Below are positions 1 to 8,662 of a stretch of 64,000 nucleotides of DNA, one piece after another. Origin of the DNA: Candidatus Thiodiazotropha sp. (ex Myrtea sp. 'scaly one' KF741663). Its GTDB lineage: Bacteria > Pseudomonadota > Gammaproteobacteria > Chromatiales > Chromatiaceae. The notes beneath the pieces are model-generated. The model ran no database searches. It worked only from the letters and a program-made list of their open reading frames with translations, and had not been told where the DNA came from. Numbering within the stretch: position 1 is the stretch's first letter; every line of letters begins with the position of its first letter. The DNA lies in NCBI GenBank assembly GCA_025655555.1, contig JAHXIQ010000004.1, forward strand, positions 124,001 through 188,000. The letters run 5' to 3'. A program made the position numbers and the translations under genes.

Positions 1-1818
1 ATCAATCGTACACCGCCCTGTCAGGGCAGTTGCCCTTCCGGCCACGATATCCGCGGCTGGTTGGCTATCGTGCGTGAAGAGGAGAAGCCTTCCGAGGGTA
101 TGGATTGGCAGCAGTACGCGTTTGAGCGTGCGGTTGAAGCGAACCCCTTTCCTTCCATGATGGGGCGTGTTTGTCCTGCACCTTGCCAGGATGGCTGTAA
201 CCGAAATGAAGTCGAGGATTTCGTCGGTATCAACGCGGTTGAGCAGTACATCGGCGATATTGCCATAGAGAAGGGATATAAATTTACGCCCGGTGCTGAC
301 ACTGGCAAGAAAGTCGCAGTCATTGGTGGTGGACCCGCCGGTATGGCCGCTGCCTTCCAGCTGCGTCGTATGGGACATGGCGTCACTGTATTTGAGAAAG
401 ATCCAGAGCTTGGCGGCATGATGCGTTACGGCATCCCCAACTATCGTATCCCGCGCGATAAATTGCAGGCAGAAATCCAACGTATCCTCGATATGGGCGT
501 TGAGAGCAAGACCGGTGTTAAGGTGGGTGTGGATTTTCCTGTCGCAGATGTTGAGAAAGAGTACGACGCTATTCTTTGGGCATTGGGCTGTCAGACGGGA
601 CGCGGTCTTCCGGTTGACGGCTGGGAAGGTACACCCAACTGTGTTTCGGGTGTGGCATTTCTCAAAGCCTTCAACGAAGGCCGCATGAAGGTTACCGGTA
701 ATAAAGTTGTCTGTATCGGTGGTGGTGACACCTCTATCGACGTTATCTCCGTAGCGCGTCGTATCGGTTGTAATGATGCAGCCGGCAATCCTGAAGATGT
801 GGTGCTTGATTCGAGTATCGATCAGGATGACTCACTGGCCACTTCGGCCAAACCTGCCGATGCAACGCTGACTTCACTCTTCACCAAGGACAAGATGTTC
901 GCTGCCGAACACGAGATTCACGATGCCTTGCACGAGGGTTGCGAAATTCTGGACGGCGTGATGCCGCTGGAGGTGATCGTCGGTGCTGATGGTCGCGCCA
1001 CCGGCCTCAAGGTCTGTGACTGCACGATGGACGGCATGACGCCGGTTCCCACAGAAGGTACCGAGCGTGTCCTCGATGCGGATATCATCGTCTCTGCCAT
1101 TGGTCAGGGTGGTGACATGGAAGGTCTAGAGGACCTTGCCAACGACCGCAATCTGATGGATGCAGATAAGTTCTATCAGGTACCTGGCAAGGAAGGGCAT
1201 TTCGTTGCAGGCGACATTGTTCGACCACATCTGTTGACTACAGCGATCGGCCAGGCCTCTATTGCCTGCGAAAGTATCGATTCATATCTCAACAAGAAAA
1301 ATCTGGCCAAGCGTCCGAAGGTGGATGTGCATCACTTCGATCTGCTTCATAAGTTGCAGGAAGTCCACTTGGAGCCAGAAGCATTCGATAAAAACGAAAA
1401 CGATCTGCGCGGCACTGCTTCAGCGAAATTCGCTGTGCATAACTACGAAGATCGTTCTCGCCATGAGGTCATTTCCGCGAATGAACTGTTCCTGGGCCAC
1501 TTCTCGGATACGCCGCGCCTGCTGCGTTCAGAGGATGTTCCCTCGGCTGACGAAGTCCTGCATCACTTTAAGGAGCGTATGTCAGGCTTTAATCAGGAGC
1601 AGGTTCAGGAAGAAGCCAAGCGTTGCATGAGTTGTGGCATGTGTTTCGAATGCGACAACTGTATCATCTTCTGCCCGCAGGACGCCGTCTTCCGGGTTAA
1701 GAAAAATGAGTCGACCACGGGCCGTTATGTGGATACGGACTACAACAAGTGCATCGGTTGCCATGTCTGCACCGATGTCTGCCCGACTGGTTATATCCAG
1801 ATGGGGTTGGGTGAATAG
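1..1818 (+). CDS. dsrL: DsrL, NAD(P)H:acceptor oxidoreductase (5' end off window)
   Basis: DsrL is the cytoplasmic iron-sulfur flavoprotein that couples sulfite reductase DsrAB to NAD(P)H during oxidation of stored sulfur. The frame is open from base 1, so the start lies upstream; 605 codons are visible, and known DsrL proteins are around 650 residues. The visible part begins with a cysteine-rich segment (CQGSCPSGHD, bases 19-48), as in glutamate-synthase-type small subunits. An FAD-binding GGGPAG follows near 325 and a pyridine-nucleotide-binding GGGDTS near 718. The C-terminus has two [4Fe-4S] ferredoxin clusters (CMSCGMC near 1624, CIGCHVC near 1750), an extension that separates DsrL from GltD. 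dsrJ starts 8 bases downstream, and the order dsrL-J-O-P-N-R-S matches the Allochromatium vinosum operon. The family call is very secure. Confidence 0.96.
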   Translation: MNRTPPCQGSCPSGHDIRGWLAIVREEEKPSEGMDWQQYAFERAVEANPFPSMMGRVCPAPCQDGCNRNEVEDFVGINAVEQYIGDIAIEKGYKFTPGADTGKKVAVIGGGPAGMAAAFQLRRMGHGVTVFEKDPELGGMMRYGIPNYRIPRDKLQAEIQRILDMGVESKTGVKVGVDFPVADVEKEYDAILWALGCQTGRGLPVDGWEGTPNCVSGVAFLKAFNEGRMKVTGNKVVCIGGGDTSIDVISVARRIGCNDAAGNPEDVVLDSSIDQDDSLATSAKPADATLTSLFTKDKMFAAEHEIHDALHEGCEILDGVMPLEVIVGADGRATGLKVCDCTMDGMTPVPTEGTERVLDADIIVSAIGQGGDMEGLEDLANDRNLMDADKFYQVPGKEGHFVAGDIVRPHLLTTAIGQASIACESIDSYLNKKNLAKRPKVDVHHFDLLHKLQEVHLEPEAFDKNENDLRGTASAKFAVHNYEDRSRHEVISANELFLGHFSDTPRLLRSEDVPSADEVLHHFKERMSGFNQEQVQEEAKRCMSCGMCFECDNCIIFCPQDAVFRVKKNESTTGRYVDTDYNKCIGCHVCTDVCPTGYIQMGLGE

Positions 1819-1826
1819 GAGCTGAG

Positions 1827-2291
1827 ATGCGTAGTTCTCTCATCAGCAAAAGGTACTTCATTATTCTGCTGGCAGGATTGTTACTTTCCGCTATGTCGGC
1901 ATTTGGTGAGAGTACCTTTGTAACCAAGGGGTCCAGGGCCGCTTCGCTCGATAGTTGCGTGGCGCCTACCAATGTCATGCGCAGAAATCATATGGATTTC
2001 CTCAAGCATGGTAGGGATGACACCGTATTAGACGGTGTTCGTGGATTGGAATACAGCCTTTCAGAGTGCATCGATTGCCACGCATCGACCGGCCAGTCCG
2101 GAAAGGCGATGCCAGTTGATGCGGAGGGTGAATTCTGTCAGGAATGCCATGGTTACGTTGCGGTGAGTCCCGCCTGCTTCCAGTGTCACAGAACCACGCC
2201 TGAGAAAAAGGGCAACAAGTATGGCTACCACAAAGACGAGTCATTCTTTGTAGAGTCCACGTCACAGCCAGCTGGTATACAGAGAGACTGA
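1827..2291 (+). CDS. dsrJ: DsrJ, periplasmic triheme cytochrome c
   Basis: DsrJ is the triheme c subunit of the DsrMKJOP transmembrane electron-transport complex. This protein has 154 residues. Residues 8-27 form an uncleaved signal or anchor helix, and there are three CXXCH haem motifs (CIDCH, CQECH, CFQCH) in the second half. A lone cysteine at residue 44, before the haem motifs, sits where the unusual histidine/cysteine-ligated haem of DsrJ takes its cysteine. That ligand assignment comes from family knowledge plus position. The gene lies 8 bases after dsrL and 2 bases before dsrO, so it is clearly cotranscribed. Confidence 0.95.
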   Translation: MRSSLISKRYFIILLAGLLLSAMSAFGESTFVTKGSRAASLDSCVAPTNVMRRNHMDFLKHGRDDTVLDGVRGLEYSLSECIDCHASTGQSGKAMPVDAEGEFCQECHGYVAVSPACFQCHRTTPEKKGNKYGYHKDESFFVESTSQPAGIQRD

Positions 2292-2293
2292 TC

Positions 2294-3046
2294 ATGAGCA
2301 AGAAGGGTGACCAGCCGAGTATGGAACGCAGGCAGTTTATTGGTGGAACCATCGCAGCTGCGGGTGCTGTAACGATTGCGCCAGGCGTGATTCTGCATGC
2401 CGTCGCTGACACAAATCAGCGGACTGAAGGTGCCAGTAGTGAACATCGCTGGGGCATGGTAATTGATGCCAACAAATGTGCCGACGGTTGCACTGCCTGT
2501 GTCGATGCCTGCAATAGTGAGCATGGCCTGACCGATCTGGGTAGACCAGAAACAGATGCGGCTTGGATTCGTACGGTAAAATTAAAAGATAAACAGACGG
2601 GAAATATCAGCAGACTGCCGGTCATGTGCCAGCATTGCGAGCATCCACCCTGTGTCGACGTCTGCCCGACAAATGCATCATTCAAACGTGCGGATGGTGT
2701 GGTGTTGGTTGATCGGCACCGCTGTATTGGTTGTCGTTACTGCATGATGGCCTGTCCTTATAAAGCCCGTTCTTTCATCCATGAGGCGCTGAGCGATCAG
2801 TCAGTGAGTGCGCCCAGGGGCAAAGGCTGTGTGGAATCTTGCACGCTCTGTGTTCACCGTATAGATGAAGGTGTCATGCAGACCGCCTGTCAGGAAGCCT
2901 GTGATAAAGATGGGCATGCTGCCATTCTGTTTGGTGACCTGAAGGATCCAAACAGCGAAATCAGTCAAGTGCTGAAAAAATACAACTCAGTACAGATACG
3001 CGGTGACCTCGAGTTAAACACCGGTGTCCGTTACCGCAACCTGTGA
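2294..3046 (+). CDS. dsrO: DsrO, periplasmic iron-sulfur protein of DsrMKJOP
   Basis: DsrO is the ferredoxin-like periplasmic subunit that passes electrons between DsrJ and the membrane subunit DsrP. The 250-residue protein begins with a twin-arginine signal (ERRQFIGG near residue 11, followed by a hydrophobic stretch ending around residue 37), consistent with export in folded form. Four cysteine clusters typical of the 4x[4Fe-4S] PsrB/HybA-like family follow: CADGCTACVDAC, CQHCEHPPC, CIGCRYCMMAC and a later CTLC group. It starts 2 bases after dsrJ and precedes dsrP by 21 bases. Confidence 0.95.
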   Translation: MSKKGDQPSMERRQFIGGTIAAAGAVTIAPGVILHAVADTNQRTEGASSEHRWGMVIDANKCADGCTACVDACNSEHGLTDLGRPETDAAWIRTVKLKDKQTGNISRLPVMCQHCEHPPCVDVCPTNASFKRADGVVLVDRHRCIGCRYCMMACPYKARSFIHEALSDQSVSAPRGKGCVESCTLCVHRIDEGVMQTACQEACDKDGHAAILFGDLKDPNSEISQVLKKYNSVQIRGDLELNTGVRYRNL

Positions 3047-3067
3047 TCTGTCGGGAGCTGGAAATAG

Positions 3068-4264
3068 ATGAGTAAGATGTACTACAGAGAGCTCTACTGC
3101 GGCTCTCCGATACGTTTCTGGTCTGGATTGGCACTGCTTGGTGCTTTTATCGCTATAGGACTGGGATCCGCTTACTACATGGAACATAACGGGCACTGGG
3201 TGACAGGCATGTCAAACCAGATCGTCTGGGGACTCCCCCATGTGTTCGCCATCTTTTTGATTGTTGCCGCATCCGGTGCTCTCAACGTGGCTTCTATCGG
3301 TTCTGTCTTTGGTGGGCCGCTCTATAAGCCGCTTGGTCGCTACTCAGGTCTGTTGGCAATCGGCTTGTTGGCTGGTGGTCTGATGGTATTGGTACTCGAT
3401 CTCGGCCGACCCGACCGCCTGATCGTGGCAATGACAGAGTATAATTTTAAATCGATCTTTGCCTGGAATGTGATTCTCTACTCCGGTTTCTTTGCCATCG
3501 TGGGTGTCTATCTCTGGACCATGATGGATCGAAGTGTCAGCAAGTTTAATCGTCCAGTTGGCTTTGCCGCTTTCTTCTGGCGTATCGCATTGACCACCGG
3601 TACAGGGTCTATCTTCGGTTTTCTGGTCGCTCGTGAAGCTTATGATGCTGCTATCATGGCACCAATGTTCGTCATTATGTCCTTCAGTTATGGATTGGCC
3701 TTCTTCATCATCACACTTATCACCGCTTATATTTGGGGTGATCGGGAAATCGGTGATTTACGCCTTACCCGACTGAAAAACCTGTTGGGCGTGTTTGTGG
3801 GAGCCGTACTCTACTTCACGCTTGCATATAACATCACCAACCTCTACATCACGCAGCATCATGGCATTGAGCGTTTTATTCTGCTTGATGGTGGTATCTA
3901 TACGCAGATGTTTTGGTTAGGACAGATTCTTATTGGTAGTATTCTGCCGCTTTACCTGATCTATTCTCCGGCCTTCGAAAAGTCACGATGGGCTATCGCC
4001 GCTGCATCCATTGCCGTATTGATCGGTGGCTTCTTCCAGATTTATATCATTGTAATTGGTGGGCAGGCCTACCCAATGAATCTGTTCCCGGGCAAAGAAG
4101 TCGTGGAGAGTGGCTTTTTTGACGGTGTAGTCGCATCTTATACACCAACATTTCCCGAAGCTGCTTTAGGGGTTGCCGGTATCGCTGTCGCTCTGGCGAT
4201 GGTTGCGGTGGGCGCACGCGTCTTCAAGGTTTTCCCTGAGACCCTGGAAGATCCAAATAGCTGA
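3068..4264 (+). CDS. dsrP: DsrP, NrfD-family membrane subunit
   Basis: DsrP is the integral membrane, quinone-interacting subunit of DsrMKJOP. The 398-residue protein is hydrophobic throughout, with about ten predicted transmembrane helices, and resembles the NrfD/PsrC (polysulfide reductase) family. Helix-loop segments such as DLGRPDRL near residues 117-124 are typical of NrfD proteins. It is the last gene before a strong hairpin terminator at 4293-4327, so dsrJOP may be separated from dsrNRS at the transcript level. Confidence 0.94.
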   Translation: MSKMYYRELYCGSPIRFWSGLALLGAFIAIGLGSAYYMEHNGHWVTGMSNQIVWGLPHVFAIFLIVAASGALNVASIGSVFGGPLYKPLGRYSGLLAIGLLAGGLMVLVLDLGRPDRLIVAMTEYNFKSIFAWNVILYSGFFAIVGVYLWTMMDRSVSKFNRPVGFAAFFWRIALTTGTGSIFGFLVAREAYDAAIMAPMFVIMSFSYGLAFFIITLITAYIWGDREIGDLRLTRLKNLLGVFVGAVLYFTLAYNITNLYITQHHGIERFILLDGGIYTQMFWLGQILIGSILPLYLIYSPAFEKSRWAIAAASIAVLIGGFFQIYIIVIGGQAYPMNLFPGKEVVESGFFDGVVASYTPTFPEAALGVAGIAVALAMVAVGARVFKVFPETLEDPNS

Positions 4265-4292
4265 ATTCGTACTGACACTGTATAAAAAGCTG

Positions 4293-4327
4293 AAAATCCA
4301 CCATCGCTGTGCGGTGGTGGATTTTTT
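4293..4327 (+). terminator. Rho-independent terminator after dsrP
   Basis: An inverted repeat (AATCCACCATCG / CGGTGGTGGATT, one mismatch, 5-base loop) is followed by a run of T. It sits 30 bases after the dsrP stop and just before dsrN, so it should end or attenuate the upstream dsr transcript. Confidence 0.85.
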
Positions 4328-4368
4328 AGTTACGGGTTAGGATGCCTGTACGCCTCGAAGGTACAACC

Positions 4369-5790
4369 GTGTCCGCTATCTATATTTCCGCTGCACATAA
4401 ATCATCTGGCAAGACCACAATTTCGATAGGTCTTGCCAGAGTATTGCGTGATCGAGGCATTGCTCTGCAGACTTTCAAGAAGGGGCCGGATTACATCGAC
4501 CCACTCTGGCTCACGGCTGCTTCCGGCGATTCCTGTTTCAACCTCGATTTCTATACCCAGAGCAGAGAGGAGATAGCGACCTGTTTTACATCCCGTATGC
4601 AGGGGAAGGAAATGGCTCTCATAGAGGGTAATAAAGGACTCTATGACGGGATTGATATCGAGGGCTCCAACAGCAATGCGGCCATGGCGGCGTTTCTCTC
4701 CACGCCGGTTATCCTGGTGATTAACTGCCGTGGTATGACGCGTGGCATTGCACCCCTATTGTTGGGATATCAGGCTTTCGATGACCGGATAGATATCGCC
4801 GGCGTGATTCTCAACCAAATAGGTGGAAGCCGCCATGAGTCAAAACTGTGCGAGGTAGTCGAGTACTATACCGATATACCCGTATTGGGTGCCGTCCAGG
4901 CGGACGACAAGCTGCAGATCGATGAGCGCCATCTCGGACTGATGCCCAGTAATGAAGCCGAGAAATCTGAATCTATCATTAGCTATCTGGCTGATACCAT
5001 TCGGCGCTCAGTGGATGTTGAGCAGGTCCTTAAAATTGCAGGAAAAGTACCGCTTCCTGCCCGGACACCCCCACAAAATACGCTGGATTCTTTCTCTCGT
5101 GAGACCGTGAGGATTGGTTATGCCAAGGATCGGGCCTTTGGTTTTTACTATCCTGATGACCTGGAGAGAATGCGTCGGCTGGGAGTCAGTATGATCCCTT
5201 TCGATACGTTAAATGATGCCTATCTTCCTGAAATAGATGGAATATTTCTTGGTGGCGGCTTCCCTGAGACTGCCATGGAAGCACTCGAGTCCAATCACGC
5301 CATGCAACAGGCAATCGCAAATTTTATTGAAATGGGTGGCCCGGTTTATGCTGAATGTGGTGGTCTCATGTACCTCACTCGGAGTCTGTCCTGGAAGGGG
5401 AAAAAATGTAGAATGACAGGGATTATTCCTGCGGATACGGTGATGCATGACAAACCCCAGGGTAGGGGGTATGTTCAGCTCAGGGACAGAGGGACGGGTC
5501 CATGGCCGACATCGTCCAATCCTTCGGCTGCGGGCATACTCAATGCCCATGAGTTTCACTACTCATCCCTTACCGGGTTGTCAGTTGACGAAGCTGACTT
5601 CGCCTATGAGGTCCTCAGGGGTACGGGTATCGATGGGAAGAATGACGGTTACGTCTACAAGAATTTATTGGCCAGTTATACGCATATGCGAAGTGTGGGT
5701 GGCAACGACTGGGTAGAACGCTTCATAAACCATGTTCGTTCGTGCAGACCGGCGCTATCAGGTAGAAAAAATAAGGTGACTGATGTTTAA
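4369..5790 (+). CDS. dsrN: DsrN, siroheme amidase (CobB/CbiA-like)
   Basis: DsrN resembles cobyrinate a,c-diamide synthase and is thought to amidate sirohaem to sirohaem-amide for DsrAB. The N-terminal half is a dethiobiotin-synthetase-like ATPase with the P-loop AAHKSSGKTT near its start. The C-terminal half is a class I glutamine amidotransferase with the nucleophile in YAECGGLMYL. I place the start at GTG 4369, which follows a GAAGG ribosome site by 7 bases and fits how homologues begin (short lead into YISAAHKSSGKT). An in-frame ATG at 4342 would add nine residues but has no well-spaced ribosome site. The 3' end overlaps dsrR by 8 bases. Confidence 0.93.
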   Translation: MSAIYISAAHKSSGKTTISIGLARVLRDRGIALQTFKKGPDYIDPLWLTAASGDSCFNLDFYTQSREEIATCFTSRMQGKEMALIEGNKGLYDGIDIEGSNSNAAMAAFLSTPVILVINCRGMTRGIAPLLLGYQAFDDRIDIAGVILNQIGGSRHESKLCEVVEYYTDIPVLGAVQADDKLQIDERHLGLMPSNEAEKSESIISYLADTIRRSVDVEQVLKIAGKVPLPARTPPQNTLDSFSRETVRIGYAKDRAFGFYYPDDLERMRRLGVSMIPFDTLNDAYLPEIDGIFLGGGFPETAMEALESNHAMQQAIANFIEMGGPVYAECGGLMYLTRSLSWKGKKCRMTGIIPADTVMHDKPQGRGYVQLRDRGTGPWPTSSNPSAAGILNAHEFHYSSLTGLSVDEADFAYEVLRGTGIDGKNDGYVYKNLLASYTHMRSVGGNDWVERFINHVRSCRPALSGRKNKVTDV

Positions 5791-6103
5791 GATAACACCT
5801 CGAGCAGCAGAACAGATTCAGCAGGCCGCCAAGCAGGGCGGTACGGAAGGCATGGCATTGCGCTTTGCAGCCCAACAGAAAGAGGATGGCAGCTTCGACT
5901 ATCTCATGGGATTCGACGATGCCAAGGATGATGATATTCAGTTTGATTGTGAAGGGGTCAGTGTCATCATGGAGCCCGAACACTTCTCTCTGCTGGATGA
6001 GGCTACCATGGATTTCGCTGAACTGGATGATGGTGAAAACCAATTCATCTTTCTGAATCCGAAAGACAGCAACTACTCGCCCGCCAAAGAACCCATACAG
6101 TAA
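5783..6103 (+). CDS. dsrR: DsrR, A-type scaffold-like protein without the cysteines
   Basis: DsrR has 106 residues and the fold signature of IscA/HesB A-type iron-sulfur carriers (MFKITPRAAEQIQ start, central GFDDAKDDD region). It contains no cysteine at all, so the three cluster-binding cysteines of IscA are missing. This is the known hallmark of DsrR, which affects Dsr protein levels post-transcriptionally in Allochromatium. It overlaps the end of dsrN by 8 bases, indicating translational coupling. Confidence 0.92.
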   Translation: MFKITPRAAEQIQQAAKQGGTEGMALRFAAQQKEDGSFDYLMGFDDAKDDDIQFDCEGVSVIMEPEHFSLLDEATMDFAELDDGENQFIFLNPKDSNYSPAKEPIQ

Positions 6104-6164
6104 ACAGGTTTCAATCAAACGTCCGGCACAGTTTCTCTTCCGTACGTTCATCTGAAGCCCTGCC

Positions 6165-7274
6165 ATGACCATGGATCTATCCAGTGAAGATGCCCTACGC
6201 TTGAATGTCCTGTTGGCCAACAGTCCACAGGCCATTCGTATCGACGAGTCCTCCATGACGCTTTATGGCCTTTCCGAAAAGGGTGAGGCCAAGGTTTCGC
6301 TCAGTCCCAACTGCCGGGATGACCTCTATCTGAGAAAAGTTCGTGAGGTGCTTTCCGGTCACGTGCTGGGTTCTCCCGGGGGTTACCCCATCTATCTTAA
6401 ACGCTGGAACCGTATGGGCCAGACCCGTGACGAGAGTCTGGAGCAGTTGCTGCTTCTGGGAGAGCCTGAGGCGGTAGTGGCGGTCACCGGCGCCAGGGGC
6501 CTGAGCGATGAGTTGGCAAGGCGTGCCTGGTGGACCCGGCAGGATCCGGACAATGCCCGGCGCATGCTCACCATTTCTGCCGTTGTCGAGGGAGAAATGG
6601 GGTCCGAACTGGCCCGGTTTCTTATCGAATACCTGCCCTTTGAGACAGAGCCTCAGTTGATCATAGAGAGCCTGCAGCTATCCCTACAACCCGGACTGCT
6701 CAGTGATGAGGAGCAGGCGGCACTCTGGAAACGGTGCCAGCGCAAGCCGACCTACTATCTGGGCTTTCTCAGCAGTATGCCTGATGCACTACCCGGTGCC
6801 TCCGAGGAAAAAAACCTGAGTAACATCGAGCGGGCTGAAGCCGAACAGCTGGTGCAAGCGGGTAACGTCTTCGCCAGCCAGTTTCTGAGGATCTGTAGTC
6901 CCGAGGGACAGTGCTTTCTCTCCACCGTATTGCAGGTGATGGAGAAGCCAGCCAATCAGGACGTGGTGACGGTGCTGCTGGGTATCCTGCGTGACTACTT
7001 CAGTCCGCTCAGACCGTCCGGCGATCCCGATCTTGATCTAGAGGCGTTGGCGGAACAGGTTCGGCAGAGCAATAATCTGCAACTCGTTGACAGCCTGAAA
7101 GCGCTGCCGGAAAAAGAGAAAGCGCTTCATTCGCTCTATCTTCTATCCGGCGTCGGTTATGGGATTGTCAGGCCCGTGTTCAGCAAAAGCGATGCCATTG
7201 GCAGCTTGATGCGAAAAAAGCTCGAGCCTGTTTTCGACCCACTGAGAGAAGTCATCAACGACCTGATCGGTTGA
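6165..7274 (+). CDS. dsrS: DsrS, conserved cytoplasmic protein of the dsr operon
   Basis: The 369-residue soluble, alpha-helical protein has no recognisable catalytic motif. Identification rests on position (last gene of dsrLJOPNRS, 61 bases after dsrR), on size and on the lack of a signal peptide. DsrS is dispensable but influences Dsr expression in Allochromatium (family knowledge). Two in-frame ATGs, at 6165 and 6171, are possible starts. A convergent gene ends 6 bases downstream, closing the operon. Confidence 0.85.
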   Translation: MTMDLSSEDALRLNVLLANSPQAIRIDESSMTLYGLSEKGEAKVSLSPNCRDDLYLRKVREVLSGHVLGSPGGYPIYLKRWNRMGQTRDESLEQLLLLGEPEAVVAVTGARGLSDELARRAWWTRQDPDNARRMLTISAVVEGEMGSELARFLIEYLPFETEPQLIIESLQLSLQPGLLSDEEQAALWKRCQRKPTYYLGFLSSMPDALPGASEEKNLSNIERAEAEQLVQAGNVFASQFLRICSPEGQCFLSTVLQVMEKPANQDVVTVLLGILRDYFSPLRPSGDPDLDLEALAEQVRQSNNLQLVDSLKALPEKEKALHSLYLLSGVGYGIVRPVFSKSDAIGSLMRKKLEPVFDPLREVINDLIG

Positions 7275-7280
7275 AACGCT

Positions 7281-7742
7281 TCAGGTCTCCCGCTTACCCC
7301 GGTGTCGCCCCTGATAGGCTGCCACTTGTTTGATAAGCAGCTGATAGGGCAGGTTCTCCAGACCCTTGAAAAGCTGCTTGGCCTGGCTGATCAATCCGTG
7401 GACATCTTCGACGCATTCAGGTGAGGAGTCACTCTCGGGATGGGTTGCCAGATAGAGCCCCCGCAATCCACCGACCTGCAGGCGCATCGCTTTGCCATGG
7501 GGCAGTACCTCCTTGTCGTTATTCGATTTCAAGGCAAAGCGTGCTTGCTTGCGCAAGTTCTCCAATAACTCAATGCACTGCTCCTGGGCTTCGTCGGAGA
7601 TACAGTGCACCCCTTCGCGTTCCGCGATACAGATCTTTTTGGCCTGGGAGCAGCCGCAGTGACGTGAGAGCAGGCTTTTTTCGTAGACGCAGGAGCGCTC
7701 GTTGATCTCACGATAGGTTTTGCGGAAGGCGTCCTGATCCAT
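7281..7742 (-). CDS. Uncharacterised cysteine-containing protein
   Basis: I do not recognise this 153-residue soluble protein. Its N-terminal third carries a cluster of cysteines (SCVYEK, HCGCSQ, KKICIAE, VHCIS, residues about 17-47) that could bind a metal or Fe-S cluster; the rest is helical. It begins 2 bases after the hslR stop on the same strand, so it is probably cotranscribed with grxC and hslR. No signal peptide or membrane segment is visible. Confidence 0.75.
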   Translation of the reverse strand: MDQDAFRKTYREINERSCVYEKSLLSRHCGCSQAKKICIAEREGVHCISDEAQEQCIELLENLRKQARFALKSNNDKEVLPHGKAMRLQVGGLRGLYLATHPESDSSPECVEDVHGLISQAKQLFKGLENLPYQLLIKQVAAYQGRHRGKRET

Positions 7743-7744
7743 CT

Positions 7745-8146
7745 TTACGACTCACCCTTGCTGATGAAGCGGTGGATGAGGCGTCGATCCTTCTTGTTTA
7801 TCTTGCCCCGAATCGGCTTTGGATTCTGTAGGCGCTCCAGACGTCTGGCCTCGTTCATCTTCTCCCGCCGTTCCATGCTTTCAGGTGTCTCTTCATAGAA
7901 GCCGCGTGCCTCAACTGCCGGCCGGCGCTTGCTGGCAAGAATCCGTACTTCGATTTCGTACTCGGCCGCACCGGTGTGTATGCGCAAGTGTGAACCCACC
8001 TTGACCTCTTTACCCGGCTTGGTGCGCTGTCCGTTGAGATGAACCTTGCCACCGTTGATGGCCTCTGTTGCTATCTGCCGGGTCTTAAAGAAACGCGCGG
8101 CCCAGAGCCATTTATCCAGCCTGACCTTTTCCAACGCCACCGTCAT
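7745..8146 (-). CDS. hslR: HslR, heat-shock protein 15 (S4 domain, ribosome rescue)
   Basis: Hsp15 binds 50S subunits carrying stalled nascent chains and helps recycle them. The 133-residue protein opens with an S4 RNA-binding domain (VRLDKWLWAARFFKTR, residues 8-23, then GGKVHLNG) and ends in the basic tail typical of HslR (GKINKKDRRLIHRF). Length and layout agree with E. coli HslR. It sits between grxC (9 bases upstream) and the uncharacterised gene 2 bases downstream. Confidence 0.93.
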   Translation of the reverse strand: MTVALEKVRLDKWLWAARFFKTRQIATEAINGGKVHLNGQRTKPGKEVKVGSHLRIHTGAAEYEIEVRILASKRRPAVEARGFYEETPESMERREKMNEARRLERLQNPKPIRGKINKKDRRLIHRFISKGES

Positions 8147-8155
8147 GGTGTCTGG

Positions 8156-8419
8156 CTACTCCTCTTCGATTTCCAGTAGCTGGTTAAGTCGGCCCGACAT
8201 CTCCAGGGAAGCCAGGTCGTCATAGCCGCCGACATGGAAGTCGTCGATGAAAATCTGTGGCACCGTATGGCGGTTACTGCGCTGCATCATCTCCTGCATG
8301 ATCTCCTGATTGTGATCGATGCGAATCTCTTCAAAGGTGACGCCCTTGTTATCGAGCAGATATTTAGCACGCACGCAGTAGGGGCAGATAGCGGTGCTGT
8401 ACATGACCACATGAGGCAT
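8156..8419 (-). CDS. grxC: Glutaredoxin 3 (GrxC)
   Basis: A dithiol glutaredoxin that reduces disulfides and glutathionylated proteins. The functional protein starts at the ATG at 8419 (MPHVVMYST), preceded by GAAGGAA at good spacing. A longer open frame upstream to 8545 does not look like protein. In the resulting 87 residues the active site CPYC is at residues 12-15, and the TVP loop and GG motif of the glutathione-binding site follow (HTVPQIF, VGGYDD). It is the first gene of the grxC-hslR group. Confidence 0.93.
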   Translation of the reverse strand: MPHVVMYSTAICPYCVRAKYLLDNKGVTFEEIRIDHNQEIMQEMMQRSNRHTVPQIFIDDFHVGGYDDLASLEMSGRLNQLLEIEEE

Positions 8420-8662
8420 AAAACATTCCTTCAAAAGACTATAGGCAGTCATTATTAGACTAACTGCTTGTAAACGATAAAAAAATATTATTCTCTGAAT
8501 GAGAGCTATCCTAGCAGCAGAGTAGGTCAACTTCCACGTTGTCATCTCAAATTCAGCCAGATCTCAGGTCAACTGGAGGGTTTATTGCGTCGGCCATGGC
8601 GGCACTATTAGACTGGCGGCTTTCGGCATATCCGGCGATTCACACTCTACAAGGGTAACTTC

